Shown piece after piece: positions 50,634 through 58,629 of a DNA stretch of 64,000 nt. The position numbers were made by a program, and so were the translations under genes. This DNA is from JAPKZH01 sp963715635 (GTDB lineage Bacteria; Acidobacteriota; Aminicenantia; Aminicenantales; UBA4085): the NCBI GenBank assembly GCA_963715635.1, contig OY970261.1:2666001-2730000 (forward strand), in the 5' to 3' direction. The first letter of the stretch is position 1, and the number at the start of each line of letters is the position of its first letter. Under the pieces are notes generated by a model. The model was not told the DNA's origin. It ran no database searches and saw only the letters and a list, made by a program, of their open reading frames with translations.

Positions 50634-51884
50634 ATGAAAAAAAAGAGGCTGCGGCTCGGAATCGCGGGGGGACTTTTCCTGGCGCTCGTCCTTGTCTCTG
50701 TCTACTTCCTTTTTCAAAAAAGGGCTCCGGAACCGGTTGTCTCACAGGTCAGCGTCTCGCCCGCTCCACCGCAATCTCCGCCCCTTAAAGTCAGCCGGGA
50801 AATCGTCAAAAAGGGCCAGACCCTTTCGGACATCCTTTCCAAATACAATTTCACGCGGGCGGACATTCACCAGCTCACAGAGGACATTCAACCTGTCCTG
50901 AATATGAAAAAGATTATTGCCGGCCATGAGATGCGTTTGTATTCAGAATTGGCCGGCAAGATCCAATCCATCGAATACAATATGGATGAGAGCCGCTACG
51001 TCGTCATCACTCCACAAGGGGGTCACTTCCAAGCATCCATCAAGGAATTTTCCTTCGAAACAAAAATCTCATGGATCGGGGCGACCATCGAGGACAACCC
51101 GATCAATGCCGTTCAGCAAAGAAACGAGCAGGTCCAGCTCGCCCTGTCCATGGCCGAGATCTTCGCCTGGGACATCGATTTTTACACCGAGTTGCGCAAG
51201 GGCGATTCGTTCCGGATGGCCTTCGAAAAAAAATTCCTGGATGGAAAATTTTCCGGCTACGGCGAGATCCTGGCCGCCGAGTTCATCTGCCAGGGCAAGA
51301 CCTTCCAGGCCTTCCGCTTTGTCTATCCGGACACGAAAAAGGCCGATTACTTCGACGCAGGAGGAAAATCGCTCCGCAAGGAGTTTATGAAGTCGCCCCT
51401 CCCCTATGCCCGAATCACATCCCGCTTTAGCTACCGCCGTCTGAATCCCATCCACAAGGTCTATCAAGCGCACTACGGCGTGGATTATGGGGCGCCGGTC
51501 GGATATCCCGTCCGGGCCACGGCCGACGGAACGGTCACTTTTACAGGATGGAACGGAGGCGCGGGCCGGATGGTGAGGATCCGCCACAAAAACAGCTACG
51601 AAACCATGTATCTTCACCTGCAGCAGATATTGGTCAAGGTCGGAGATCGGGTGAGCGGAGGGCAGGACATCGGGACGGTCGGTTCCTCGGGAGAATCCAC
51701 AGGGCCGCACCTGGATTACAGGATCAAACAGGGAGGGAGCTACATCAACCCGCTGTCGCAGAGATTTTCGCCCATCGAGCCACTCAGGGTTGAATTCAAG
51801 GACGCTTTCGGCCAGGAGGTCAAGAAAGATCTGGTCCTGCTCGATGCCCCCTTCTTCTTCTATTCAATTCTGTGTCGCCGATAA
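50634..51884 (+). CDS. Membrane-anchored M23 (LytM-type) protein
   Basis: 416 residues. N-terminal anchor (GIAGGLFLALVLVSVYFLF), a LysM/OapA-like segment (IVKKGQTLSDILSKYNFTRADI), a middle domain, and the M23 domain at about 280-385. Typical blocks: AHYGVDYGAPVGYPVRATADG (His and Asp zinc ligands), MVRIRHKNSYETMYLHL, GTVGSSGESTGPHLDYRI. Active M23 enzymes read HLHxE at the last block; here it is HLDYR, so the third ligand His is Asp. It may be a weak peptidoglycan hydrolase or a regulatory LytM protein in the periplasm. Confidence 0.88.
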   Translation: MKKKRLRLGIAGGLFLALVLVSVYFLFQKRAPEPVVSQVSVSPAPPQSPPLKVSREIVKKGQTLSDILSKYNFTRADIHQLTEDIQPVLNMKKIIAGHEMRLYSELAGKIQSIEYNMDESRYVVITPQGGHFQASIKEFSFETKISWIGATIEDNPINAVQQRNEQVQLALSMAEIFAWDIDFYTELRKGDSFRMAFEKKFLDGKFSGYGEILAAEFICQGKTFQAFRFVYPDTKKADYFDAGGKSLRKEFMKSPLPYARITSRFSYRRLNPIHKVYQAHYGVDYGAPVGYPVRATADGTVTFTGWNGGAGRMVRIRHKNSYETMYLHLQQILVKVGDRVSGGQDIGTVGSSGESTGPHLDYRIKQGGSYINPLSQRFSPIEPLRVEFKDAFGQEVKKDLVLLDAPFFFYSILCRR

Positions 51885-51897
51885 GAGAATTTGACTA

Positions 51898-54123
51898 TTA
51901 GTTTTTTATGGTTCCGTTTTCTTTCTTGACAGCCGCACCGCCGCCAGGGCCGCCCGATGTTGCAGATGAAGTATTCACCGAACTCCCGGATGATGCGCCC
52001 TGCCCTACAGAGCCTAAAGATCCTGAAGATCCGGACATATATCCTCCGTCAGAACTCCGAAGAGGTCCATAGCTGCTGGTTAAAGAAGGCTTATCGGCAC
52101 TGAAGCTGTCCTCGTTCTTTATGACGCCGCCCTTGGCCGTACTGCCGCTGGAACTCGAGGATGTTCCAGAGCTCGTGCTTGCCGAGCTCCCGGATGAGCC
52201 GCTTGAGCCGGAAGATCCGCTGCTGGATCCGGAGGCGCTTCCGGAACCGAAGCTGCCGCTGCTCGAAGAACCCCTGCTGGGCTCATACATTCTCCAGTTG
52301 GAGGAAATGCGGAGCTGCGGGCAATAAACCTCATTGGTCATGCTTGAATAACGAATATCCACGCCGAGCTTTTGGGCGACTTTCATATCCGGATTCCAAT
52401 CGTGGGATCTTATAAGGGCTGTCGGGCCGGGCACCAACGATCGGATCACTCCAGGGAAAGGCCGCTGCGGCGATTTGGACGGGGCAGCTCCAGCTCTGGC
52501 AATCTGGACGTTTGGGGAAGGTCCGGCGTTCCGGATCTCTATGAATTTCCCATCCTGCCTCTGCGCCGCGGCCGTATACGTGGAAGATTCCCATACGCTC
52601 TTGGGAGCGATATTCAGGACCATTTTCTGCGGGGCCTGAGACGGCAGTGCCTCGAGCATTTTCATCAACGAGTCGAGCTGCACGACTTTGCCCTGGAGTT
52701 GGGGGTCTTTCAGGTCACTGCTCTTCACGACGACAGCCGACCTGCCCAGGGTCTGGAGCGAGCTCAAGGCGTTTTCATCGCCTTTTTTCAGCGCCGCGAG
52801 GAGTGTCTTGTAAACCCCTTTCATATCCTTGGGTATTGAGTACCGAGACGCGGACGGCTTCTTCAACTGGTCTCTGCTCACTGTGTATAGGGTCCTGCGG
52901 GAAGGCGTCCCCACTCCGGTTCCCCAAGAAGGGCCGCCTTGATAATAATAGGGGTACCAACCGAAGGCATAATCATAAGGTGAATAACCATACATTCCCC
53001 ACATATAACCCGAATCATAGAACCACATCCAGTCCCAAAAGGACCACGGCCGCCATGCATACATACCGCCGTACCCGAAGAAGGCCCAGTCCACCCACGC
53101 GGGCGCAAACGCCGAGCCGGGGATCCAGAACCAGCCTTTTTTCTCGTCCCATTGCCAGACGCCGAGGTGATAAGGAACCCAGCCCCACGGCTCATCCGGA
53201 ACCCAATACATCTGACTGCCATAGGAGGTCCAATGCCCGAAAATGTAAGGCTGCCAGCCCCAGGGATACATTTGGTGATTTATAAAGGGCCGCCATATAT
53301 ATCCGTACAGCTCATCATAGAGCCATTCGCCGTAATGACTTCCATATTTCTGGGCAAAATAATACACGGCCCAGGGCAGCTTCTGGATGGGCTTGGGGAG
53401 CGTGCTTTTCCCCTCGTGAAGCGCCTGGAAATCTTCGTTGATCGCCTTGTTCCAGGCTTCAAAATCCGTGTTTTCGATATAGGGCCGGAAGGCGAACGTG
53501 TTGTCCGGAGAAATCGCCAGCTTCTCATATTTGCCAACGATCTGCTCCTTCTGGTTTTGCAGGTCGGGTCCGTAGAGCACATAGGCCTTGCCGTATTTGA
53601 CCTGGATCTCCCAGCTCGAATCTTCCCCCAGCGCCATCATGGCGACCGTGTTATGAGCGAACTTGACAGAAGCATTCGGCGTGAAGATCTGGAACATCTC
53701 TTTTGAATTGTACTGCTTGTACATGACATAGACTCCGCCCGCCCTGAGGACGAGGTTGGAAAGTTTTTTATTGGAGCTTAAGCTCTTGGCCAAAATGGTT
53801 TCGATCTTCAGGCGCGTGTTGTAATCCAGGCGGATGATGGTGCCGTTGTCGAACTGGATTTCGCAGCGGCGGGCATCAAATGTTTGAACCGTATCGCCGG
53901 GCCCCAGAGGGAAGTTTAAGACTGCCGGTTCAGGCACAGGGTTCCCTTCTCGCAGGACGATCGGGTCCTTCCCCTCGTTCTTGGTATCCACGAAGCTGAT
54001 GTGGCCGTAGTAAAATTCCTCCGGGCCGTTGACGACTTTATAATTGTCCTGGGCTGGAACGAGAGAAACCAGCGATAAGAAGAGACCCACCAAAACAATG
54101 ACTTTTAAACCCTTTTGCGTCAT
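51898..54123 (-). CDS. FecR-like, DUF6600-like surface protein with Trp/Tyr-rich and Ser/Gly-rich regions
   Basis: 741 residues from ATG 54123, with AAAGGAG seven bases before. Signal peptide (VIVLVGLFLSLVSLVPAQ). Residues about 30-220 form a FecR-type beta domain (VQTFDARRCEIQFDNGTIIR, AGGVYVMYKQYNSKEMFQI). Residues about 240-420 are extraordinarily aromatic (WGWVPYHLGVWQWDEKKGW, WRPWSFWDWMWFYDSGYMWG), matching the DUF6600 style. After a linker of about 190 residues the last 140 are Ser/Gly/Ala low complexity. It is probably exported and may sit on the surface or bind polysaccharide; function unknown. Confidence 0.8.
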   Translation of the reverse strand: MTQKGLKVIVLVGLFLSLVSLVPAQDNYKVVNGPEEFYYGHISFVDTKNEGKDPIVLREGNPVPEPAVLNFPLGPGDTVQTFDARRCEIQFDNGTIIRLDYNTRLKIETILAKSLSSNKKLSNLVLRAGGVYVMYKQYNSKEMFQIFTPNASVKFAHNTVAMMALGEDSSWEIQVKYGKAYVLYGPDLQNQKEQIVGKYEKLAISPDNTFAFRPYIENTDFEAWNKAINEDFQALHEGKSTLPKPIQKLPWAVYYFAQKYGSHYGEWLYDELYGYIWRPFINHQMYPWGWQPYIFGHWTSYGSQMYWVPDEPWGWVPYHLGVWQWDEKKGWFWIPGSAFAPAWVDWAFFGYGGMYAWRPWSFWDWMWFYDSGYMWGMYGYSPYDYAFGWYPYYYQGGPSWGTGVGTPSRRTLYTVSRDQLKKPSASRYSIPKDMKGVYKTLLAALKKGDENALSSLQTLGRSAVVVKSSDLKDPQLQGKVVQLDSLMKMLEALPSQAPQKMVLNIAPKSVWESSTYTAAAQRQDGKFIEIRNAGPSPNVQIARAGAAPSKSPQRPFPGVIRSLVPGPTALIRSHDWNPDMKVAQKLGVDIRYSSMTNEVYCPQLRISSNWRMYEPSRGSSSSGSFGSGSASGSSSGSSGSSGSSGSSASTSSGTSSSSSGSTAKGGVIKNEDSFSADKPSLTSSYGPLRSSDGGYMSGSSGSLGSVGQGASSGSSVNTSSATSGGPGGGAAVKKENGTIKN

Positions 54124-54148
54124 GGCTGTTCTCCTTTTCATCGGATTC

Positions 54149-54178
54149 ATTATAATACAAATGCGAAATCCATGCCAA
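54149..54178 (-). promoter_or_regulatory. Predicted promoter of the FecR/DUF6600-like gene
   Basis: Minus strand: TTGGCA (54178-54173), 18-base spacer, consensus TATAAT (54154-54149). Start near 54142, 19 bases before ATG 54123, which supports that start over the upstream in-frame ATGs. Confidence 0.65.
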
Positions 54179-54265
54179 TCTTATCAAGGCTTAAGGCCTG
54201 TTGCCCATCCTGTCGAAATGTCCTGAATCCAGGACAGGTGTACCCAATTTTTTCTGCCAAGAAGG

Positions 54266-54294
54266 TTGCTTCTCAACGGGGCATCAATTAAAAT
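54266..54294 (+). promoter_or_regulatory. Predicted promoter of the Nudix gene
   Basis: TTGCTT (54266-54271), 17-base spacer, TAAAAT (54289-54294). Start near 54301, 18 bases before ATG 54319. Confidence 0.5.
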
Positions 54295-54318
54295 GAATCC
54301 GGCTCATAAGGCCGAGAC

Positions 54319-54759
54319 ATGAAAAAATTCCGCAATCCCGTCCCCACGGTGGATATCATCATCGAAGTGAAAAAGCCGACAGGAAAAGAGGGCATCGTCC
54401 TGGTCAAGCGAAAAAATCCGCCCCACGGCTGGGCCCTTCCGGGGGGTTTTGTTGACTATGGAGAATCTTTAGAAAAAGCCGCGGTCCGGGAAGCAAGGGA
54501 GGAGACTTCTCTTCAAGTTGACCTCCGGTATCAGCTCCATACGTACTCCGCACCCGACCGCGATCCCCGCCAGCACACGATATCCACAGTCTATGTGGCC
54601 AGGGCAAAAGGCGTGCCAAAAGCCCAAGACGATGCAAAAGAGATCGGCATATTCACCAGGAGGGAAGTTCGTTTTCCCCTGGCTTTTGACCATCAAAGAA
54701 TTTTGCAGGATTATTTCCGCTCGAAAAAAGGAAGAAGAGCGGCTGGAAAAGGAGCCTAG
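54319..54759 (+). CDS. Nudix hydrolase
   Basis: 146 residues. The Nudix box GGFVDYGESLEKAAVREARE followed by ETSLQV fits GX5EX7REUXEEXGU with Thr in place of the last Gly. The fold starts TVDIIIEVKKPTGKEGIVLV and has KNPPHGWALPGG before the box. Nudix enzymes cleave nucleoside diphosphates linked to another group; ADP-ribose/NADH pyrophosphatase-like members look closest, but substrate cannot be fixed. Followed by a DUF2007 gene 9 bases later. Confidence 0.93.
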   Translation: MKKFRNPVPTVDIIIEVKKPTGKEGIVLVKRKNPPHGWALPGGFVDYGESLEKAAVREAREETSLQVDLRYQLHTYSAPDRDPRQHTISTVYVARAKGVPKAQDDAKEIGIFTRREVRFPLAFDHQRILQDYFRSKKGRRAAGKGA

Positions 54760-54768
54760 ACGAGGACA

Positions 54769-55038
54769 ATGACGGAGAACCATACTAAAGATAAAGACCG
54801 CCCCCAGGACATGAAGCTCAAAGAGTTGATCAGCGTTTGGGGTCCGGCAGAAGCAGAAGTCATCAAGAGTTTTCTCGAAAGCCAGGGAATACTCTGTTTA
54901 ACCCGAGGCCAGATCATCCACTCGATGTATCCCTTTCTATCGGACGGGCTGGGCGAAACAAAAATTTTCGTCCCCGAAAAGGATTTTGAGACGGCCAAGA
55001 AACTCATAGAAAGCCGGGTTGAAGACCTGCCCGAATAA
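54769..55038 (+). CDS. DUF2007 small protein
   Basis: 89 residues. After a charged start the DUF2007 core reads LISVWGPAEAEVIKSFLESQ, GILCLTRGQIIHS, then TKIFVPEKDFETAKKLIES. The family folds as a small ferredoxin-like/PII-like domain and is suspected of signalling, but no function is established. It shares the Nudix gene's transcript. AAAGGAG lies 17 bases upstream, so the in-frame ATG 54811 remains possible. Confidence 0.8.
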   Translation: MTENHTKDKDRPQDMKLKELISVWGPAEAEVIKSFLESQGILCLTRGQIIHSMYPFLSDGLGETKIFVPEKDFETAKKLIESRVEDLPE

Positions 55039-55156
55039 AAAATTTGAGCTTCAATAAATCCCGGGCGATTTTTTCAAGCTATAAATTGTAGTATTTCGTC
55101 TCTTTTCCCCCATATTTAGGACTCAAAATTTCTTCGATCTTTTTTGTGTTTTTTGC

Positions 55157-55185
55157 TTGACTTTTGAATATTTCTCTCGTATATT
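55157..55185 (+). promoter_or_regulatory. Promoter of the mraZ division/cell-wall cluster
   Basis: TTGACT (55157-55162), 17-base spacer, TATATT (55180-55185). The start near 55192 places the MraZ boxes right at and after the start site. This is the only strong promoter seen for the cluster running to the window end. Confidence 0.8.
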
Positions 55186-55196
55186 TGAACCAAAAA

Positions 55197-55221
55197 TGGG
55201 AAGAAACGGGACGAAATGGGA
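55197..55221 (+). promoter_or_regulatory. MraZ operator, three repeats at exact 10-base period
   Basis: TGGGA (55197-55201), CGGGA (55207-55211), TGGGA (55217-55221), each separated by five bases. MraZ of other bacteria is known to bind several TGGGN repeats with 5-base spacers upstream of its own gene. The third box overlaps the mraZ start codon (ATG 55216), so binding could block both transcription and initiation. Confidence 0.85.
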
Positions 55222-55683
55222 AATTTGCTAATAGGAAGTCAGAAAGCCAGGCTCGACAAGAGCGGCCGGATCAAGATCCCCGAGAAGTTCAGGACCGCTA
55301 TCGAAGAGCAATACGGCAAAGAGCTCTATATCACTTCTCTCCAGGATGAATTCATCCAGATTTTTCCCCTTCCTGTCTGGGTGGAAATGTCCAACCCGCC
55401 CCATAGGACCATGACCTATCCGGACCCGGACTTCCAGGAATTTTGGCGCCAGGCCCATGCCAAAGGAATGTCCGGGGAAATCGACGCGAAAGGCCGCGTC
55501 CTAATCAGCCCGAAACTCCGGGAAAAGGCCGGCCTTGAGAAGGAAGTCGAGGTCGTCGCCATGCACAACTATCTTGAAGTCTGGGACAAAAACCGGCTCA
55601 TGGCAAAAATTGAAACAAAGCCGCTGAACTACGACGACTTCAAACGGATTTCTAAGCTCATGTCGGATAGGAAGGCGGAATGA
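55216..55683 (+). CDS. mraZ: Transcriptional regulator MraZ
   Basis: 155 residues. Two tandem SpoVT/AbrB-like half-domains: LIGSQKARLDKSGRIKIPEK with FIQIFPLPVW, and MSGEIDAKGRVLISPKLREK with NYLEVWDKNR. MraZ forms a ring and represses the cluster from the upstream boxes. Length is normal. The start is taken at ATG 55216, since the conserved fold begins right after; the GGGAAG upstream is a poor ribosome site. It overlaps rsmH by 4 bases. Confidence 0.95.
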   Translation: MGNLLIGSQKARLDKSGRIKIPEKFRTAIEEQYGKELYITSLQDEFIQIFPLPVWVEMSNPPHRTMTYPDPDFQEFWRQAHAKGMSGEIDAKGRVLISPKLREKAGLEKEVEVVAMHNYLEVWDKNRLMAKIETKPLNYDDFKRISKLMSDRKAE

Positions 55684-56600
55684 GCGAGAAAAAGCATCTC
55701 CCCGTCCTGCTCGAAGAGACCCTGCATTACTTGGATATCGAAAGAGCCGGAGTCTATATCGACTGCACGGTCGGGCTGGCCGGACATGCTTCGGAAATCC
55801 TCAAAAGGAATCTCAAGGCCAGGCTCATCGGCTTCGACCTCGATGAGCAATCCCTTCTCAAGGCCAGAGAGGTTCTCCGGCCTTATGCCGGCCGGGTTGA
55901 GCTCTATCATTCGGACTTCCGGTATATCCCCGAGCTTGGTCTGGATTTTTCCGAGGTCCGGGGCGTGCTCATCGACTTCGGATTCTCTTCTTTTCAGCTC
56001 GACTCACCGGAACGCGGTTTCAGCCACTCGCTCGAAGGTCCTCTGGACATGCGGATGGATTTTCGGAACAAACTGACCGCCGCCAAAATCCTCGAGAAGT
56101 ATTCCGAGGCGAAGCTGGCCCACGTCTTTCACGAATACGGAGAGCTCAAGCAGGCCAATAAGTTGGCCAGGGCCATCGCCTCCCGGCGCCGGTCCCAAAA
56201 AATCGAAAGCACGACCCAACTCCGCCGGATTGTGGAAGACGTCTGCCGTTGGCGGCCCCAGGCGGGAAAAATCCATCCGGCCAGCAAAGCTTTCCAGGCG
56301 CTGCGCATCGAAGTGAACCAGGAACTCAGGGGCCTGGAAGGATTTCTGGAGCAAACGGCCCATCTCGTTCCGCCGAAGGCCAGGCTGGTCGGGATTTCTT
56401 TTCATTCGCTCGAAGATAGAATCGTCAAACATACATTCATTCGTCTGGCCCGGCCCGACGACGGGCAGGGGATCCTCGAGGTCCTGACCAAAAAGCCCGT
56501 GATGCCGACGGCCGAGGAGACCAGCCGCAACTCAAGGGCTCGCTCAGCTAAATTGAGGGCGGCGGAAAAGATACCCCATGGTCCACAAAAAGCGCACTAA
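55680..56600 (+). CDS. rsmH: 16S rRNA (cytosine1402-N4)-methyltransferase
   Basis: 306 residues. Methylates C1402 of 16S rRNA using S-adenosylmethionine. HLPVLLEETLHYL, DCTVGLAGHASEIL (SAM loop; usual GxGGH reads GLAGH), LIGFDLDEQSLLKA, LIDFGFSSFQLDSPERGFS, PLDMRMDF, HPASKAFQALRIEVNQEL and ISFHSLEDRIVKHTF are all present. The order mraZ-rsmH-ftsL is standard. Its end overlaps ftsL by 23 bases. Confidence 0.96.
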   Translation: MSEKKHLPVLLEETLHYLDIERAGVYIDCTVGLAGHASEILKRNLKARLIGFDLDEQSLLKAREVLRPYAGRVELYHSDFRYIPELGLDFSEVRGVLIDFGFSSFQLDSPERGFSHSLEGPLDMRMDFRNKLTAAKILEKYSEAKLAHVFHEYGELKQANKLARAIASRRRSQKIESTTQLRRIVEDVCRWRPQAGKIHPASKAFQALRIEVNQELRGLEGFLEQTAHLVPPKARLVGISFHSLEDRIVKHTFIRLARPDDGQGILEVLTKKPVMPTAEETSRNSRARSAKLRAAEKIPHGPQKAH

Positions 56601-56865
56601 GAAAGAGATCGTTCTAGGCGCCTTGGCCAGCCTCATGATCGTCCTGACCTTGACGTTTTATCTCTGGCACATTACCGAAAATACCCGTCTCGGATACGCC
56701 ATCGGCAGTTGCGAAAATGAACTCAAAACCCTCCAGGAGGGGGTTCAGAAACTGGAAGCCAGAAAAGCCGCTCTGCTCTCCCTGGAAAGAGTCGAAAAAA
56801 TCGCCAGGGAAGAACTGGGCCTGGCCGAGCCGCGCGCGGACCAGGTTATCTACGAGGATTTCTAA
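56578..56865 (+). CDS. ftsL: FtsL-like cell-division protein
   Basis: 95 residues, ATG 56578 inside the rsmH end. A basic cytoplasmic start (HKKRTKKEI), one membrane segment (LGALASLMIVLTLTFYLWHI), and a periplasmic coiled coil (CENELKTLQEGVQKLEARKA), then RVEKIAREELGLAEP. This is the normal FtsL plan; the sequence is weakly conserved in the family, and the call rests on topology and position between rsmH and ftsI. FtsL works with FtsB and FtsQ at the septum. Confidence 0.85.
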   Translation: MVHKKRTKKEIVLGALASLMIVLTLTFYLWHITENTRLGYAIGSCENELKTLQEGVQKLEARKAALLSLERVEKIAREELGLAEPRADQVIYEDF

Positions 56866-56874
56866 ACGAAGGCC

Positions 56875-58629
56875 ATGAATTTCACGACTGACCTATACCG
56901 GAAAAAAACCCGCAAGAGGACGCGGATCCTGGGGTTTCTGATGGCGGTCTGGGTTTTTGGGATTTTTATCCGCCTGATCGATCTCCAAGTTTTCCGCCAC
57001 TCCCGGCTCAAGGCCCAAGTGATCAAGCAAAACCAGGATATCACCCGGATCCTCCCAAAACGAGGCACGATCTACGACCGCAACGGCAAAATCCTGGCCC
57101 GGAGCGTTCCGGTGCCGTCCGTGTTTTACTCGCCGCCGGCCGAGGAAACGATCGGCCTGCAGATGGAGACTATTCGCAAACTCGAGGGAATCCTGAGCTT
57201 GAGCGCGAAAGACCTCGAGAAGATCAAGACCAGGCTTCAGAAAAAATCCTCGTTCGTCTGGATCAAGAGAAAAGTGGATGCCGCGCAGGCCGAGCGGGTC
57301 AAAGCCCTGGGGCTGAACGCCATCGATTTCCTGGACGAACCCAAGAGGTTCTATACCCAGGGATCGCTGGCCGCCCATGCCCTGGGCGGCGTGGATATCG
57401 ATGACAAGGGACAGAGCGGCATCGAGTTGACGTACGATGAAGTGCTCCGGGGGAAAGAAGGAGAATCGCTCATCCTCAGGGATGTCAAGCGCAGGGAGTA
57501 TTACTCCGAGGTCCTCAAAGCGCCCGAAAGCGGAAAGGACATCACCCTGACCATCGATGAAACGATCCAGTATTACGCACAGAAGGAACTGGAGAAAGCG
57601 GTCCTCGAGAACCGTGCCAACTGGGGCACCGTGATCATCTCTGTGCCGGCCACGGGCGAGATCCTGGCCATGGCCAGCGTTCCTTCGTTTGACCCCAATT
57701 CCTATCCGCCGCCTTCACCCCAAGACGAGATGAACCGTGCGATCCGCTTTAATTTTGAGCCGGGATCGACCTTCAAGATCGTGACGGCGTCGGCGGCCCT
57801 TGAGAACCGCCCCGTATCCCTGAATGAGATCTTTGATTGCAGCGAAGGGTCGATTGCCGTCGCCGGAAGCCCGATCCGTGACCATCAGAAATTCGGCCTC
57901 CTAACCTTCCCCGAAGTCGTCATTCATTCCTCCAACGTGGGCATGATCCAAATCGGGCAGCGCATCGGGTCGGACGCGCTTTTGCGCGCCGTTCAGGCTT
58001 TCGGCTTCGGCCGGAAAACCGGGATCGACCTTCCTGCCGAAGAGTCAGGCATCCTTCCGAACTGGAGCAAGCGCACGCTGCCGGCACTCTCGATCGGGTA
58101 TGAGATCTCCGTCACCGCCATCCAGATGCTCCAGGCCATGAATATTATCGCCAACCGCGGCACGTTGGTCCCTCCGAAAATCGTAAAAGCTGTCCAGGGC
58201 GTGCCGGTGAGTCCGCGCCAAGACCCGAGGCTTACCGCGCCCGTGATTTCCGAAAAAACGGCCCAGCAGTTGATCCGGATCCTGGAGCGTGTTGTCCTTG
58301 AAGGAACCGGCCGGGCGGCATGGGCCAACGGCTACTCGGTCGCGGGAAAAACAGGAACGACGCAAAAATTCGACCCCGAGCTCAAGGCTTATTCCTCCAC
58401 AAAACACATCGCTTCTTTCGTCGGGTTTGTCCCGGTCGAGACACCGATGATCTCCATGATCGTCGTCCTGGACGAGCCCCAAAAAGGCGAGCACTACGGG
58501 GGCCAGGTCGCCGCGCCCGTTTTCAAGGAGATTGCCGGCCGCGTGCTCCGTTATGGCCATGTTTATCCCCAAAAAAGCCTTGAACGGGCATCGGTGACGG
58601 CCAAACTCTGGAAAGATAAAGAACGATGA
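56875..58629 (+). CDS. ftsI: Septal peptidoglycan transpeptidase (PBP3/FtsI)
   Basis: 584 residues, 9 bases after ftsL. N-terminal membrane segment (ILGFLMAVWVFGIFIRLIDL), the PBP dimer region (ILPKRGTIYDRNGKILARS), and the transpeptidase with SxxK in EPGSTFKIVTA, SxN in VIHSSNVGMIQIG, and KTG in SVAGKTGTTQKFD. No PASTA repeats. Cross-links septal peptidoglycan together with FtsW, whose gene begins at the window end. It overlaps murE by 4 bases. Confidence 0.95.
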   Translation: MNFTTDLYRKKTRKRTRILGFLMAVWVFGIFIRLIDLQVFRHSRLKAQVIKQNQDITRILPKRGTIYDRNGKILARSVPVPSVFYSPPAEETIGLQMETIRKLEGILSLSAKDLEKIKTRLQKKSSFVWIKRKVDAAQAERVKALGLNAIDFLDEPKRFYTQGSLAAHALGGVDIDDKGQSGIELTYDEVLRGKEGESLILRDVKRREYYSEVLKAPESGKDITLTIDETIQYYAQKELEKAVLENRANWGTVIISVPATGEILAMASVPSFDPNSYPPPSPQDEMNRAIRFNFEPGSTFKIVTASAALENRPVSLNEIFDCSEGSIAVAGSPIRDHQKFGLLTFPEVVIHSSNVGMIQIGQRIGSDALLRAVQAFGFGRKTGIDLPAEESGILPNWSKRTLPALSIGYEISVTAIQMLQAMNIIANRGTLVPPKIVKAVQGVPVSPRQDPRLTAPVISEKTAQQLIRILERVVLEGTGRAAWANGYSVAGKTGTTQKFDPELKAYSSTKHIASFVGFVPVETPMISMIVVLDEPQKGEHYGGQVAAPVFKEIAGRVLRYGHVYPQKSLERASVTAKLWKDKER

